A stretch of 64,000 nt of DNA, taken from the NCBI RefSeq assembly GCF_051622035.1, contig NC_135358.1, positions 6,468,501 to 6,532,500 of the forward strand, read 5' to 3'. Positions 52,595-64,000 of the stretch are shown here, one piece after another. The notes under the pieces are model-generated. The model worked only from the letters and a program-made list of their open reading frames with translations. It was not told where the DNA came from and searched no databases. Source of the stretch: Arctopsyche grandis. Its lineage: Eukaryota > Arthropoda > Insecta > Trichoptera > Hydropsychidae. The number at the start of each line of letters is the position of its first letter. Position 1 is the first letter of the stretch. Made by a program: the position numbers and the translations under genes.

Positions 52595-52850
52595 TTAGGC
52601 TCGGTGGTTGCGTATATACTAAGCACCGAGAGGTCGTCGCGTTATCTCGATAGTTGATCTCGATTGAAAATAATTTATTCCGAGTATAATCTTTAATGCT
52701 TCTGGTCAGACTTGGATATTAATGACTCCAAGTGGATCGTTTCCAATCAAAGTTTGCCAATTTATCTTATATCCCTCCATCAAATTGGCAAAAACCATCC
52801 TACTCACCATGTCACCACTATTTGAATATAATTACAAATTACAAAAAGTT
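52595..52850 (+). mobile_element. SINE family B
   Basis: The head contains GGCTCGGTGGTTGCG and a TGATCTCGATTGAAAATAA segment, followed by the body shared with family A (TTCTGGTCAGACTTGG, GACTCCAAGTGGATCG, AGTTTGCCAATTTATC). It ends ATGTCACCACTATTTGA. Other copies are 60896-61150 and the head at 62160-62270. The B box is degraded here. Confidence 0.65.
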
Positions 52851-52859
52851 TAATACTAT

Positions 52860-54014
52860 GGTATTAAACGCTTAGGAGCAACCCGCAATTGCATCATTGA
52901 AAAATATGTATAGGTATGTATATATAATTTTTTGTGTACTTCTCCAATGTTGCGTTCCAATGGAGATAAGGCATTATTAGCAAAAGTGATATTTTTAGAG
53001 ATATATTTTTTTGAGCCGCTTGTAAAGCAATTTAAACTTTCCCATAAAAAGTTAAATAGCATTTAATAAGAATTTACACAATTCGATCTATCTATTCTGG
53101 CAGTGCGCTTGGGTTTCTCTTCTGATGAAAATATTTTCCAAGAAACACGAGCCAGATAACGAGTTTATTTCCAAATTCCGGTGGGAAAAGCCGAGGAAAA
53201 GTTTTAATTAAAAACCGCCAACTAACGGGCAAAGTGTCGAAAATTGAACATCAACCGCAGCTCTAAATAAACACAATCGATAAAAAAAATTACGTGACTT
53301 CAGGGGAGATCAAATGACACCGAATTGCTCGCCAAATATAATAGCGAAAATTTTCAGGAACGAATTGCATATCATACGAACGTCACTCACTGTTACTCAT
53401 TTTCACCAATTGGTGATCGGTGAAATATGATTCATTGGAGGAGGACGTGCAGAATGACACGTAGACACCTACTGTTAAAATTCGCCTATTATTAGGTTAG
53501 CCATATTGTTTTGCTCTCAAATTTGGGACATTCGTTTGAAATTTGGCAATGTCTCCATAAACACCGATTCTGTTGAAATTCGTCAAAATTCTATCTAAGT
53601 GAATTGAAGCTCAGAAGAGTTTGTTCAGCGAGTGGAGAAAATTGAGACGTGTGTACAGTGATTGTTAGTGTGGCTCTGGCTGCCGAGGTGAATTCACATG
53701 ACAGCGTGGTTACGAAGTTCCTGAGATTTTTCAGCAACTTCGACAGTTACATATATGAAATGGTTAGATGATAGATGATGCATTTTAGATGATTTTTTAT
53801 ATATTTTATTTATAAAATGCAATAAATATAGAAAATAAAAAGTTACATTTATTTCAATTTTTGAAAAAAACTTTAAAAAATTGATATATGTATATATGCG
53901 TAATGCATACCTTGCAGTCAACCGGTAGTTACCAACACTGTCTCAATTTTCTACACTCGCTGAACGAACTCTACATATTGAATTCTGAACGAACTCTACA
54001 TATTGAATTCTGAA
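52860..54014. other. Gene-free region
   Basis: No gene. 53090-53460 is an apparently single-copy, less AT-rich stretch. About 53950-54025 holds a tandem duplication (CTGAACGAACTCTACATATT with GAATT repeated, then CTGAACGAACTCTACC) leading into the MITE end. Confidence 0.4.
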
Positions 54015-54587
54015 CGAACTCTACCCTTTGAATGCTGATCAACGCCTATCGGCATGTCAACGAGTCCATGGGCCTGAAAAACGCCGATAGGCGTTGTATA
54101 TTAAGCATGTACAAAGTAAGCAATAATACTACCTGCTAAGCCTTTCCCGGTAGCATTGAAAAAAAAAATGCATTGAACACGGGTCGTGTAATCCATTTCA
54201 TTCATTTGTCAACGTTTATAAAGACTGGTTTACACCGGAATTTCTAAGCTTATAACCTTAGCAGAATTTCCCGATGGAAACCCTGGCTGCTGAGTATTTT
54301 AGACTGTGGCTTGGAATTTAGATTGACAGCATTAAATTTTAACAGCAATGAAGATGGAACTAGTTTTGGAAAAATACATTAATTAATAAACTTATTTTGT
54401 TTATTTTATATTGTTATCTCGAAATCCTCGGCGGTAGTTATCTAGGGTTTGTTTGAATTAGCTACAATTTTTATACCTGCTTTCTATTGGATTTATAAAT
54501 AATTCTAGTTGGAAATGTTGGCGAAATTTTTAGCGTGACGGGCTTTCAATAGAAAAGACATCAGCACTCAAAGGGTTAATAGGTTTG
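54015..54587 (-). mobile_element. piggyBac-like MITE, third copy
   Basis: Inverted copy of 8572-9158: left CCCTTTGAATGCTGATC, right CAGCACTCAAAGGG followed by TTAA. It carries AACGCCGATAGGCGTTG and the conserved internal landmarks. Confidence 0.75.
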
Positions 54588-54589
54588 CC

Positions 54590-56680
54590 AATTTAGAAAA
54601 AAATCTTACGCCGATTGACAGATTCCTTCTCGCCGTGTTTTGTTTTTTGTTTTACGATTGTGTTGACAAGTAGTTGAAAGAGTTGTGGATACCGGTGAGA
54701 CATTAGTTCCAGTGAGACATTAGATTTGATCAACCGACGTCCCTGATAAATAGAAATGTGTCTTGAAGTTTTTACATATGCACTGGTGTTGTATTCGAGT
54801 TCCACGATCATTTTTGAAGGTCCAAATGCATTCTTGAACATATGAATGTCATATGTCACGATATGATTTTGTCCACGGACGTCGTGTCGTTCACCGTTTT
54901 GTCCGAGGACGTTTGGTAGTGACACCCGAGTGCAACACTAGTGCATATATAAAAACCGCAAGACGCATTTCTATTGCTCAGTGACATCGGTTGATCAAAT
55001 CCTAAAATATAATCCTTAAGCACAGTTCACATTATTACATTATTAATTCCTTAAACAATGATAAATTCCTTTCCAAAACCACCCGTTAGTATGTATATTG
55101 AACAAAATACTAATATTGTACTAATAAATATGATATTTAATTTTAATTTCAACAAGTAGAAAGTATGGTAATCCTACATATGACAAAATCACACGCAAAC
55201 GATACAATAGCACAATAAAACCAGGACATTGAACATCATATACATGTACATACATAGTTTCGATTGATTGCTTTTTAACAATGCAAACTGTCTATTGTAA
55301 AATTATACAAACTGTCCATACGATATGTCAAAATACATACACCATTTATGTACATATACATACAAATGAATTGACAAGTGCGAGAAAATTCAGCAAAGCA
55401 GGAAACTGGCAAAAAGGACGTACATAATTAAAAACAGGCCAATTCGCGAAACGTGAACCGGCCGCGAGTGCGTTCGTTCAACTCTACTCGTAGATTCAAA
55501 AACAAAATGACGATAAAATGAAACAAACTAACAAATTAAACCACCACGTCATTGTCTTTAAAATGCATACAATAAACCTCAATCATTTAAACTGGTCAAC
55601 ATCATCGCCGCTAATGAACGCTTAACGCCGATCGTTATAATTCCAACGGATTAACGAACTCACACTGCAAATTCAAATAATGCAAAAAATTCACCAACAT
55701 TCAAATACAACTGTCGCTTAGCATTTCAGTTCATATGAGATTGTAAAAAAAAATCAAAGGTGTTTGTATCGCGAGGTAAAAGAACAATCCATCACCCGCT
55801 CAACAATAAACCTAGTAGACCTGTTACGGAAATAAAAAAGGAGGCTTTTATTTATCACCCCGATGCGTTTAGATAAATAAAGAAGGGCTGTTACTATCTT
55901 GAGATTCTGAATAAATGCTCACAACCGGAGTGCGGCAAATGCCATTACAGATCGACACACGATATCGTATTTCACCGTTTATTAGTATACATAAAACAGT
56001 TCCAGTTTATGTTGTGTGTTGCATTACGAATGGGTGTGTATGTAAATTAAAAGATGTACTTAATTTGAGGTCGAGAACAATTGGACGGAATGTTTTAATT
56101 GCAGAAGAAAATGTCGGTCTGTTAGTGTTTCCGTTGCATTACTCGGAATTGAGCTAGACTACAGCATAGTAGTGAAATTTATTGGCGTAGGTCAGGTTCA
56201 CAAAAATATAAAGAATACAACTTGAGAAGTGCTGTTCTTCATAAAATAATTTTATTATAGTCGATTCGATGTAGCGGGAGACAAGAACCAAGCGTGCTGT
56301 GGTAATGTCATGATTGTCATGAAGATACGCGCGTCACAGCTGGAAATCAAGAGCACGTCCATGCCGTACAATTCAGTGTGTTCTTACAATTAGTCTACTT
56401 ATTACGCATGCCTCATTAGTCTGGATACCTCAGAACACAGACTTGAATGGACTCAAATCAATAGTTGATTGATGGTTGAGCGGTACTGTGATCTCACTGC
56501 TACAACGTGGTAGTGCTTTCATTTTATGAAAGCGTATTTTACAAATTTTACTGGAATATTTCTATTATCATAAATAATTATTTTTATTTAGGTCAAATAA
56601 TTGACATATCCGGTAGAAAATAAGAAGAGATAAAGTGACGTATGAAATTAGGATGGAGTGCATTTGGACGAATGAATGTT
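54590..56680. other. Gene-free region
   Basis: No gene recognised. A 110-codon minus frame at 54593-54925 partly reads a repeated GTCC-x-GGACGT word (about 54870-54912) and is not convincing. 55440-55800 and 56250-56500 are less AT-rich and look single-copy. Confidence 0.35.
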
Positions 56681-56689
56681 GTTTTTAAA

Positions 56690-57165
56690 TCAAAAATGCC
56701 ACTCTGTCTAAATGAGAAGATCTTCGATCCAGTGATGACGTATTTGCCAGTGATGACGTATGGATGCGAAACTTGAAAATTGAACGCCAAGATGCTACAC
56801 AAAGTCCAATACACTCAAAGAAGTATGGAACTCTGTATGTTTGGAATAACGAGGAAAGACAGGAAACGGAATACGTGGGTGAGAAGTATGACAAGAGTAG
56901 TGGATAGAGTGAAGAAATTGACGTAGCGATGGGCGGGCCACGTGGTTAGAAGAATGGACGAAAGGTGGACAAAATAAGTACTAGAATGATACCCGAGAGA
57001 ATGCAAAAGGGTAAAAGCAAGACCGCAGGGAAGATGGGTAGACGAAATTAGGAAAATGTGTGGGGTGAGATGGATGAGAGTTTCGCAAAACAGAGATGAG
57101 TAGAAGCGTGTTGAAAAGGCTTTCATCCAGTAGTGGATGGTTAGCGGCTGTAGATGATGATTACT
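56690..57165 (+). pseudogene. RTE-like LINE reverse-transcriptase C-terminal fragment
   Basis: The plus strand reads MTYGCET, then KMLHKVQYTQRSMELCMFG, RWAGHVVRRMDERWTK, RPQGRWVDEIRKMCGVRWM and RVSQNRDE. This is the familiar C-terminal tail of non-LTR retrotransposon ORF2 (WAGHVARM-x-RW pattern, RTE/BovB-like). Several in-frame stops occur. A CCAGTGATGACGTAT duplication lies at 56738-56770. Only the 3' end survives. Confidence 0.75.
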
Positions 57166-57169
57166 ATCA

Positions 57170-60100
57170 TCATAAGTAATAACAGCAAAGAGTGCCAATT
57201 TTGATTTGAACTTAAATACTGGGTTAAGCGTGGTTCGTGGGCGTTAAAGCTATCACGCTCACACATCATGCGCCCCTATAACTTATCTCGCCGATCAATG
57301 TCACATCGCGTGAAAAACAACCCGCACATCCCGAGATGGGATCGATTAAAAATGTACAAAACAGGTAAACTAAAGTCAGGGTGAAAAAAACGAACCGAGG
57401 CAATAAAACAGGAATAGAACGCAACAAATATTCTTTACGAGGGCGATTCGTGTTTGTGAAGCGCCAACAGAGGCGCCAAAATTGTCTCGTTGTAAATAAA
57501 ATAGCTAGCGGGCGGGCGTTTCCGTGATTGAGTGCTGTCCCCGATTTCTCGAATAGGGACTGAGGTTAAAGGGATTTAATTGCCTGGGCATGCCCGCGTG
57601 ATTTAGGGGAACGAAACCGGGGGCCTTAATGTCCACGAATTATGTCCAGGTTCGACCTCGTCCCAAACGACCATTGTTGTCGAGCTTAACGTTCTACATA
57701 TGTCGACGAAAATAAAATATCTCACCCCCCCCCCTCTGTTAATGGGTTAGGAAATTACGCTTATTATAATTAAAATTAAGTTTTCAGTGGGTAATAAAAT
57801 GGATGGAGGTGTGATTGTGCTAAAAGGTAGGCGATCGATCGGGACAGTTTTTTTAGAGCCGACTCAGGAATGGTGATAAAATTTTATCACTATGGTAAAG
57901 AAGGGGAATAGATATGCGAGTAAAATGAAAGAATTTTTCCGATAAGAATTGTATATTATTTTGTTTGGGGTGCCTCAATGCATAATATAATGCGCTTTGA
58001 ATGAAGCATGGATTCTAAATTTTTTATATTTTGATTTAAAAAATTTCATGAAATAAATAAGTGTGCGTAATAACGAGTCATAACCGTTTTTAAGGGCACG
58101 TGTTTGTAATCACTCTAATCTCTATTGCTAAACATATTATCAAATTTCGAATCTTTTGCAGTATTAATTTTATAAAATAAATATTTTAAGTTTTTAATAA
58201 AATATACAACATAAGTGAATTAAAAGTCTTAATTCTACATTAAAAATATGTATATATGTACAAGTATATCCCAGACTTTAAGATAAATGGAAAAACATCA
58301 TCATTTTCGCAATGAAAAATTCAACTTAAGAACTACATACTTGCTTTGTACAAAATTTATTTTTCTATAATGGATCATTTATGGCGGTTTTGTAAATCTG
58401 AAAGCTTCTAAATCTACGTCTTTACAACATTATTTGTGTGTATAACATTTAGTGTTTCGAAATATTTACATCAATAAAATTTTAATTTAAATACGTAAGT
58501 TGATGATATTATTAATTTATTTATGGAATACGTATATGTACATATTTTATATTCGTGAAAATTTTTATTTTTTAGACAATAAAAGTAATTGTCAACGGCA
58601 TGTTATGGACAGCAAAACTTACAGTAGTATTATTAAATATCGATCGACTATACCTTATATGTATATTAAAATATATTTATTTATTTTTTGGAGTCAAGTC
58701 AAGCATGCATTTTTAACAAAAACCATTTACAAAATTTGCACAAACAGATATGTATAATAACTCCATATATTAACATAACAATTTAAAAATTATTAAAACA
58801 TATGTAAAAGTAAATAAAAATAAATATAGTAGCAATACAATAAATTAAATATTTATTTAATTATAAATCATCCATTCATCATTTAAGTTGTATTAATTAT
58901 TCTGATTAAAATTAAAAAAAACAAATCCGACATGGCCATTTTAATAATTCATTATCAATTAAAAGTTAAAAACGGTTAGAAAAAACGAAAATAAAATAAT
59001 TGGGAAAGATAAGAATAATTTAAAAAAAATCGATTTCAATGAAAGAAACGAAAAGAATCAATCGATCAATTTAATTTGTCTATATTTATCATTATATTAT
59101 AGAACACACATTTTGGATATAATATATATTCAATAAAAAAAGAGGAAGAACAATCGATATAATCCGTATCAAATGAAAGCAAACTAAAATGTGTATTGCA
59201 TGAACGAATCAATAGATAACTATTAATTAATCTATTTTTTATCATTATATAAGATATAAATATTTGATATGATATGTATATATATATATATATATTTTCA
59301 AACAAATAGTCAGAACCTATTTACGAAAAAAACTACATATATACATATATAATATTTTAATTGCATTTTATATAGCTATAATATAACATAAAGGAAGCGA
59401 TTGGTTAGATCGAGATTAATCTAGAATATTTATTGCGGTCGTATTTCGGTATCGAGATATGTGGAAATGCTAGTTTTGAATACAGTTGTATTACACCATA
59501 AATTAACATCATCGATCCAATATCGAATGCCACCCGAACCTTTATTACTCCAATGATTAAAAGGAAAAGCCGATAAAGTATTTTTATTACATGCATACAT
59601 ATGCAGTCACATGTACTAACGTTGCATTCCAATTGAAAATACATACATACATATACACGTATCCAATTTTTTGCACAAACGAGACGAATACATATATACG
59701 TAGGTATACCAGATCAGAGATAAGATGATTTATCGTGTAATGGTGGAGTAAAAGTCACAACATTTCGATGCAAGCGATGCATCAAAGCCCAGCGTGACTT
59801 CTTCTAGCTACCAGTCATAATCGTAACATTATGCAACTGCTATAAAAATTTTTTTAGATTTTAAAACACTTGGATATCACTGCATGGAGATCTATTCGGC
59901 TACCTAAAAATGCATACTCGAATTACATTAAAAAAATAGATTCTCAAAATGCCTAGAGTGCACAGTAATCGAGACTGACAGTTATGTTGTATTGGCTATT
60001 AAAAAGCAAGCCGAGGAATTGTGCGATGATCTAAAACCGGTTCGATGATTATTAAAACATATTTCAAAATGTAGATTAGCCGTCACGGTAAAGTGTCACT

Positions 60101-60890
60101 CGGAAAAGTTATGGGTATTTAATAAAAATTCAATAAAACGACAATTTCCTCTCATTATATGATACACAATCGGTCGTATTTTCATGCAAAATTCGAGTTA
60201 TGTACGAATTCGTTGGTAAAATAAAATAAAAGTAAGGAAATGATATATTATACACGTTTTATGTACAGCGGAAATTGTAAATAAGGTTGATTTTCGTGAG
60301 AATATTTCGCAAAATATGTCACATTTAATCGCGAGATAAAATTGAGATTCTCCAGTATCAGGAATGGCAAATTATCTACCTACAGTGTGATATTCAAGGT
60401 TGACGCTTCTCGAAGATAGTACATAATATATAAATGGAAGGGGAAATACTGTAAGACACTTATTTACGGCAAGTATCGATAACGACGATGATGATAAAAC
60501 AAATTAATCTGCAGAATCATGCGTCTGTTGGGTTTAGATTTTATAATCGACGTGAACAAAACGTTAACAGCGTGCGGTCTCACATTAACGTTTACACTGC
60601 CAGTGGGGGGGTTTAAATGTTTGAACGCTAGTTTTAATTTGTCGAAACGTAAGACAATGACTGTTAAATATAGATATGGATATAACGAGAGTTTAAAGAG
60701 CTCAAATGATAGCAGTAAAGTCAATTGGAAATGTTTTATTATATTATGTATGTGAGGTAACTGTCCCAGTCTCCGTCAGGTGGAGGTAATTATCAACTAT
60801 TATAATTAAGAAATTTTTATAGTATATAATCTGTATATTGAAAATTGCTTAGAGTATTATTATAAGATTAATTTTTTTGTAACTCATTTT
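57170..60890. other. Gene-free region
   Basis: 57230-57720 is a GC-richer, apparently single-copy island with words such as GCCTGGGCATGCCCGCGTGA. 57900-60470 is strongly AT-rich with A/T homopolymers and TATA runs. 60480-60760 is a moderate-AT segment without a known domain. No exon is supported. Confidence 0.4.
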
Positions 60891-60895
60891 ATTTA

Positions 60896-61150
60896 TTACC
60901 ACCGAGCCAACAGCATGGCTCGGTGGTAATGATTAATGAATAAAGAGGCGCCGGGTTCGATCCCGTGAGTTGACCTCGATTGAAAGGAATGTATTTTGAG
61001 TATATCTGTAATGCTGCTGGTCAGACTGGGATATTTGTGACTTCACGTCTATCGTTTCCTATCAGAGTTTGCCAATTTTTCTGATTTCATTGTTGAAACG
61101 GTTCCTCGATTAAATTGGCTAAAAACCTTCCTACATACTATGTTACCACT
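60896..61150 (+). mobile_element. tRNA-derived SINE, family B
   Basis: The head reads CAGCATGGCTCGGTGGTAAT (A-box-like) and GGGTTCGATCCCGTG (B box), then GACCTCGATTGAAAGGAATG, then the shared body (CTGCTGGTCAGACTGGGATA, CGTTTCCTATCAGAGTTTGC) and ACTATTTGATT, running into the ATTT tail of a LINE on the other strand. Confidence 0.8.
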
Positions 61151-61159
61151 ATTTGATTA

Positions 61160-61725
61160 TTTATTTATTTATTTATTTAATATACTTGGGGGAGGCGGCA
61201 AAGCCGATAGGCCCAAGGGGTTTGAATAAACATAATTTTACAAATTATACATATATGCAATAAAAAAATGAGAAAAATTAAAATACATTAAAAAAAAAAA
61301 CAATATTAAAATAAAATAAAATAAGAGAAGAAAAAAAAATATAAAATAAATAAACAAAAAAAGATAAAAATACAGAAATATGATTATGGGAAAGAAGAAT
61401 CACAAAAATCCTTTGGTTTTAAAAAAAGTATCAAGTTTATTCTTAAAAATATTAATATTAATAGAGGTTACTAAATCGTTGGGAAGACTATTCCAAACTG
61501 AAACCACTCTGTTAGAAAAGAATGTATCTCTGATCAATTTATTAGATTTATCTTTTTGGAGTCTAAGCGTGTGACCTCTGAGGTGAGTGTTTATGTTGAA
61601 TGAAATAACATTAGACATATGACAATTATAGTGATTATTAAGAATTTTATAGACTTCGATTAAGTCACCTCTAGATCTTCTCGTCTCCAATGTAGTGAGA
61701 TTCATTATTTTCAATCTTTCGTTAT
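61160..61725 (-). pseudogene. LINE reverse-transcriptase 3' end
   Basis: Minus frame 61714-61400: MKIMNLTTLETRRSRGDLIE, YKILNNHYNCHMSN, LRGHTLRLQKDKSNK, FFSNRVVSVWNSLPND. This is the C-terminus of the same family as 34378-36048. It is followed by a 3' UTR with GGCCTATCGGCTTTGCCGCC and an (AAAT)n tail at about 61160-61180. This copy keeps one uninterrupted frame over 104 codons. Confidence 0.85.
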
Positions 61726-61729
61726 AACA

Positions 61730-62980
61730 ATAAAATTATATAACAACAATTATGTACAATAAAATTTATGTAAAAGCTAAAATTCATATATGTCACGTTA
61801 ATTTCGAGTTTTTAGTGTCAGTGTAAACTCAAACGCTCACTGGAACGCATTTATACGCATCGCAAAAACACTCCATACACTTAACATATATTTTCATATA
61901 TTTTTAGGTTGTGGTAGAAACAATTATACGATTATGAAAATTAACACTCTAATTGAAAAGCAAATATTCACTAGCTAAATAAAACGTACAGCATTATACC
62001 GCCAAATCACCTAAATTAACCCAACATTGTCCATCACTTTCCTGACCACGATCTCAAAGATTCATTTAATTTTTCTCTGGATAGGTTGAAATATATGAAC
62101 TGACACTTCCTTCTTTGAAACAAGTCATCAGGAAAAATGGCACAATAATAAAATTTAGCCAGCAGCATAGCTCGGTCGTTAAGCTTCTGCCTAACAACGA
62201 AAGAGTTCGATCCCATGAGCTGACCTCGATTGAAAAGAATATTTCTGAGTATATCTGTATTCGGATTTGGAACCCCTATTCGAAACCTTTAAGATAACAT
62301 CCAATACAAAAAAAAAGCTAAAAAATACAAGTTTAGATCAAAACCGTTGAAAAGGGGGCGGCACGTGTGAAAAGCGCGTGTTTTTTTTTTTCAACACTAT
62401 AAAGGTGTATCGTATGGCCAAGTCGAAATTTGCATGAATAAATCAAGAATTATTGGTGGAAGGCCTCGAGGCGGGTGCGATCGTAATAACGCATCGCGTA
62501 ATTGGACGCAATAAAACCAACACGACGTGGCCGCGCTCTAGATGTTAGATTAACAATTGATCTTGATCGTCGGCCGCCGGCCCGTGTAAGCGTGAATGAT
62601 GCCGACCCGACGAAACGAAACGTGAACAAAAAAATGGAGACATTAAAGACAATGGTTTATGCGTCGGCATACGTATTGCGAAAATAATGCGATCATCGAT
62701 AAGGGATATGAGGCTTGAAATACATACATAATACTGACCGCGAATACTGACGATCAGTTATAATTTGGATGCCATGTTATTCAGGTATCTACTATTATAA
62801 GGTAGAATTAAATTGTAATACATAAATACATATGTATCTAATCTATAATTTGGAAAGAGACTTTGTATGTATGTATGTATCCATGGTTTTCGTCGTCGTC
62901 GTCGTCCGTAGATCGGTGACGTCATCGAACACGTGATTCGATTTTTTTTTTTTCGATCCATGGGCGCCGATTTTTTTTTT
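61730..62980. other. Gene-free region beside the right minisatellite
   Basis: Contains a SINE B head at 62160-62270 (AGCATAGCTCGGTCGTTAAG, AGTTCGATCCCATGAG). A GC-rich single-copy-looking stretch at 62460-62680 (CGTCGGCCGCCGGCCC) has no recognised protein. (GTC)n lies at about 62890-62905. Confidence 0.45.
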
Positions 62981-62984
62981 CGTT

Positions 62985-63490
62985 TCAATGGATTCACCCC
63001 CGCGGGGGCGCAAGGCGAGTAGCTTCATGGGGCCCCGCCAGGGGCGCCACAAGGGGCGCAGCCCCGTGGGGCCCCAGCCTCATGGGGCGCAGCCCCATGG
63101 GGATCAAAAGGGGGCGCCACAAGGGGCGCAGCCCCGTGGGGCCCAGCCTCATGGGGCGCAGCCCCATGGGGCTCAAAAGGGGGTGCCACAAGGGGCGCAG
63201 CCCCGTGAAGCCCCGAAGGGGGCGCGGGGGGCCCAGCCTCATGGGGCGCAGCCCCATGGGGCTCAAAAGGGGGCGCCACAAGGGGCGTAGCCCCGTGGGG
63301 CCCCGAAGGGGGCCCGGGGGGCCCAGCCTCATGGGGCGCAGCCCCATGAGGCTCAAAAGGGGGCGCCACAAGGGGCGCAGCCCCGTGGGGCCCCGAAGGG
63401 GGCCCGGGGGGCCCAGCCTCATGGGGCGCAGCCCCATGGGGCTCAAAAGGGGGCGCCACAAGGGGCGCAGCCCCGTGGGGCCCCGAAGGG
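62985..63490. repeat. GC-rich minisatellite, 90-bp unit
   Basis: Near-identical 90-bp units are phased at 63241, 63331 and 63421, with shorter or variant units before. Each contains the palindromic words GGGGCGCAGCCCCATGGGGC and GGGGCGCAGCCCCGTGGGGC. Long open frames on both strands are repeat artefacts. Confidence 0.92.
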
Positions 63491-64000
63491 GTTAATGCCT
63501 ATTAGGGGCGCAAGCCCTAATAGGCATTAACTAAGGGGGGCGAAGCCCTAGACGGCAATTAATCATGGGGGCGCGGAGGGGCGAAGCCCTAAAAGGCAAC
63601 TGATCATGGGGGCGAAGCCTTAGACGGCATTTAATCATGGGGGCGCGGAGGGGCGAAGCCCTAAAAGGCATTAACTAAGGGGGGCGAAGCCCTAAACGGC
63701 AATTAATCTTGGGGGCGCGGGGGGCGAAGCCCTAAAAGGCAACTGATCATGGGGGCGAAGCCTTAGACGGCATTTAATCATGGGGGCGCGGAGGGGCGAA
63801 GCCCTAAAAGGCATTAACTAAGGGGGGCGAAGCCCTAAACGGCAATTAATCTTGGGGGCGCGGGGGGCGAAGCCCTAAAAGGCATTAACTAAGGGGGGCG
63901 AAGCCCTAGACGGCATTTAATCATGGGGGTGCGGAGGGGCGAAGCCCTAAAAGGCATTAACTAAGGGGGGCGAAGCCCTAAGCGGCAATTAATCTTTGGG
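63491..64000. repeat. GC-rich minisatellite, about 72-bp dimeric unit
   Basis: Alternating sub-units of about 31 and 41 bp (GGGGGGCGAAGCCCTA with GACGG; GGGGGCGCGGAGGGGCGAAG with CCCTAAAAGG) separated by CATTAACTAA, CAATTAATCATG or CAACTGATCATG. It shares the GGGCGAAGCCCTA core with the left-edge array and runs off the right edge. Confidence 0.92.

Noticed and set aside
54593-54925. 110-codon minus frame as a gene
   Set aside because: No recognisable domain; part of it translates a repeated GTCC-x-GGACGT word, and it abuts the MITE end.
62988-63495. Overlapping 100-155 codon Gly/Pro/Arg-rich frames at the right edge
   Set aside because: Direct translation of a 90-bp repeat (divisible by three, so frames persist); present on both strands.
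1-64000. CRISPR arrays, operons, integrons or other prokaryotic systems
   Set aside because: Spliceosomal introns, insect proteins and eukaryotic transposons throughout; the tandem arrays lack the repeat-spacer structure of CRISPR.

Overview
The window is nuclear DNA from an animal, almost certainly an insect. Genes are split by short GT-AG introns (about 65-300 bp, a few longer). The background is AT-rich with many TACATATGTA-type simple runs, and the proteins read as insect orthologues of conserved animal genes. Tc1/mariner, hAT-like, piggyBac-like, LINE and tRNA-derived SINE remnants are dense. I cannot name the order with confidence. There is no bacterial, organellar or intact viral gene.

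Seven protein-coding genes were resolved to exon level by reading splice sites and checking phase. They are TRAPPC2/sedlin (+, 4478-5028), arfaptin (+, coding 8347-11117, probable 5' UTR exon near 7.4-7.65 kb), DPH3 (-, 12826-13237), a REC114-like meiotic gene (+, 15934-16704), NOC3L (-, 16755-22588, 12 exons), PPME1 (+, 25957-27867, 9 exons) and MICU3 (-, 28769-39735, 5' end not found). Arfaptin/DPH3, REC114-like/NOC3L and PPME1/MICU3 are convergent tail-to-tail pairs. REC114-like and NOC3L have stop codons only 50 bp apart, so their 3' ends overlap. These are unrelated housekeeping functions (vesicle traffic, diphthamide synthesis, ribosome assembly, PP2A demethylation, mitochondrial calcium uptake), so the neighbourhood is not a functional cluster.

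Region by region: 1-1133 is a GC-rich minisatellite. 1.1-4.3 kb is AT-rich noncoding DNA. 4.3-28 kb is gene-dense, with a long-armed inverted-repeat element (6.7-7.3 kb), a piggyBac-like MITE, a SINE, and a complete but decayed Tc1 element with TA target duplications (13665-15315). 28.7-39.8 kb is the MICU3 gene, whose introns hold nested LINE, hAT-like, SINE and minisatellite-tailed elements. 39.8-63 kb has no gene I can support. It carries transposon remnants (a second Tc1-like transposase, two LINE reverse-transcriptase fragments, hAT-like and TTAA-flanked MITEs, SINEs) separated by islands of less AT-rich, apparently single-copy sequence. 62.98-64 kb is again GC-rich minisatellite, related in motif (GGGCGAAGCCC) to the left edge.

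The unusual material is the set of small repeat families rather than a new gene system: two SINE families that share a body but carry different tRNA-like heads; elements with a CCCGGCTTCGCTCGG head and a built-in minisatellite; inverted MITEs sharing one TTAA; a probable cassette exon just after EF-hand 1 of MICU3; and a stop-free 87-nt arfaptin intron that would encode a membrane-like segment if retained.
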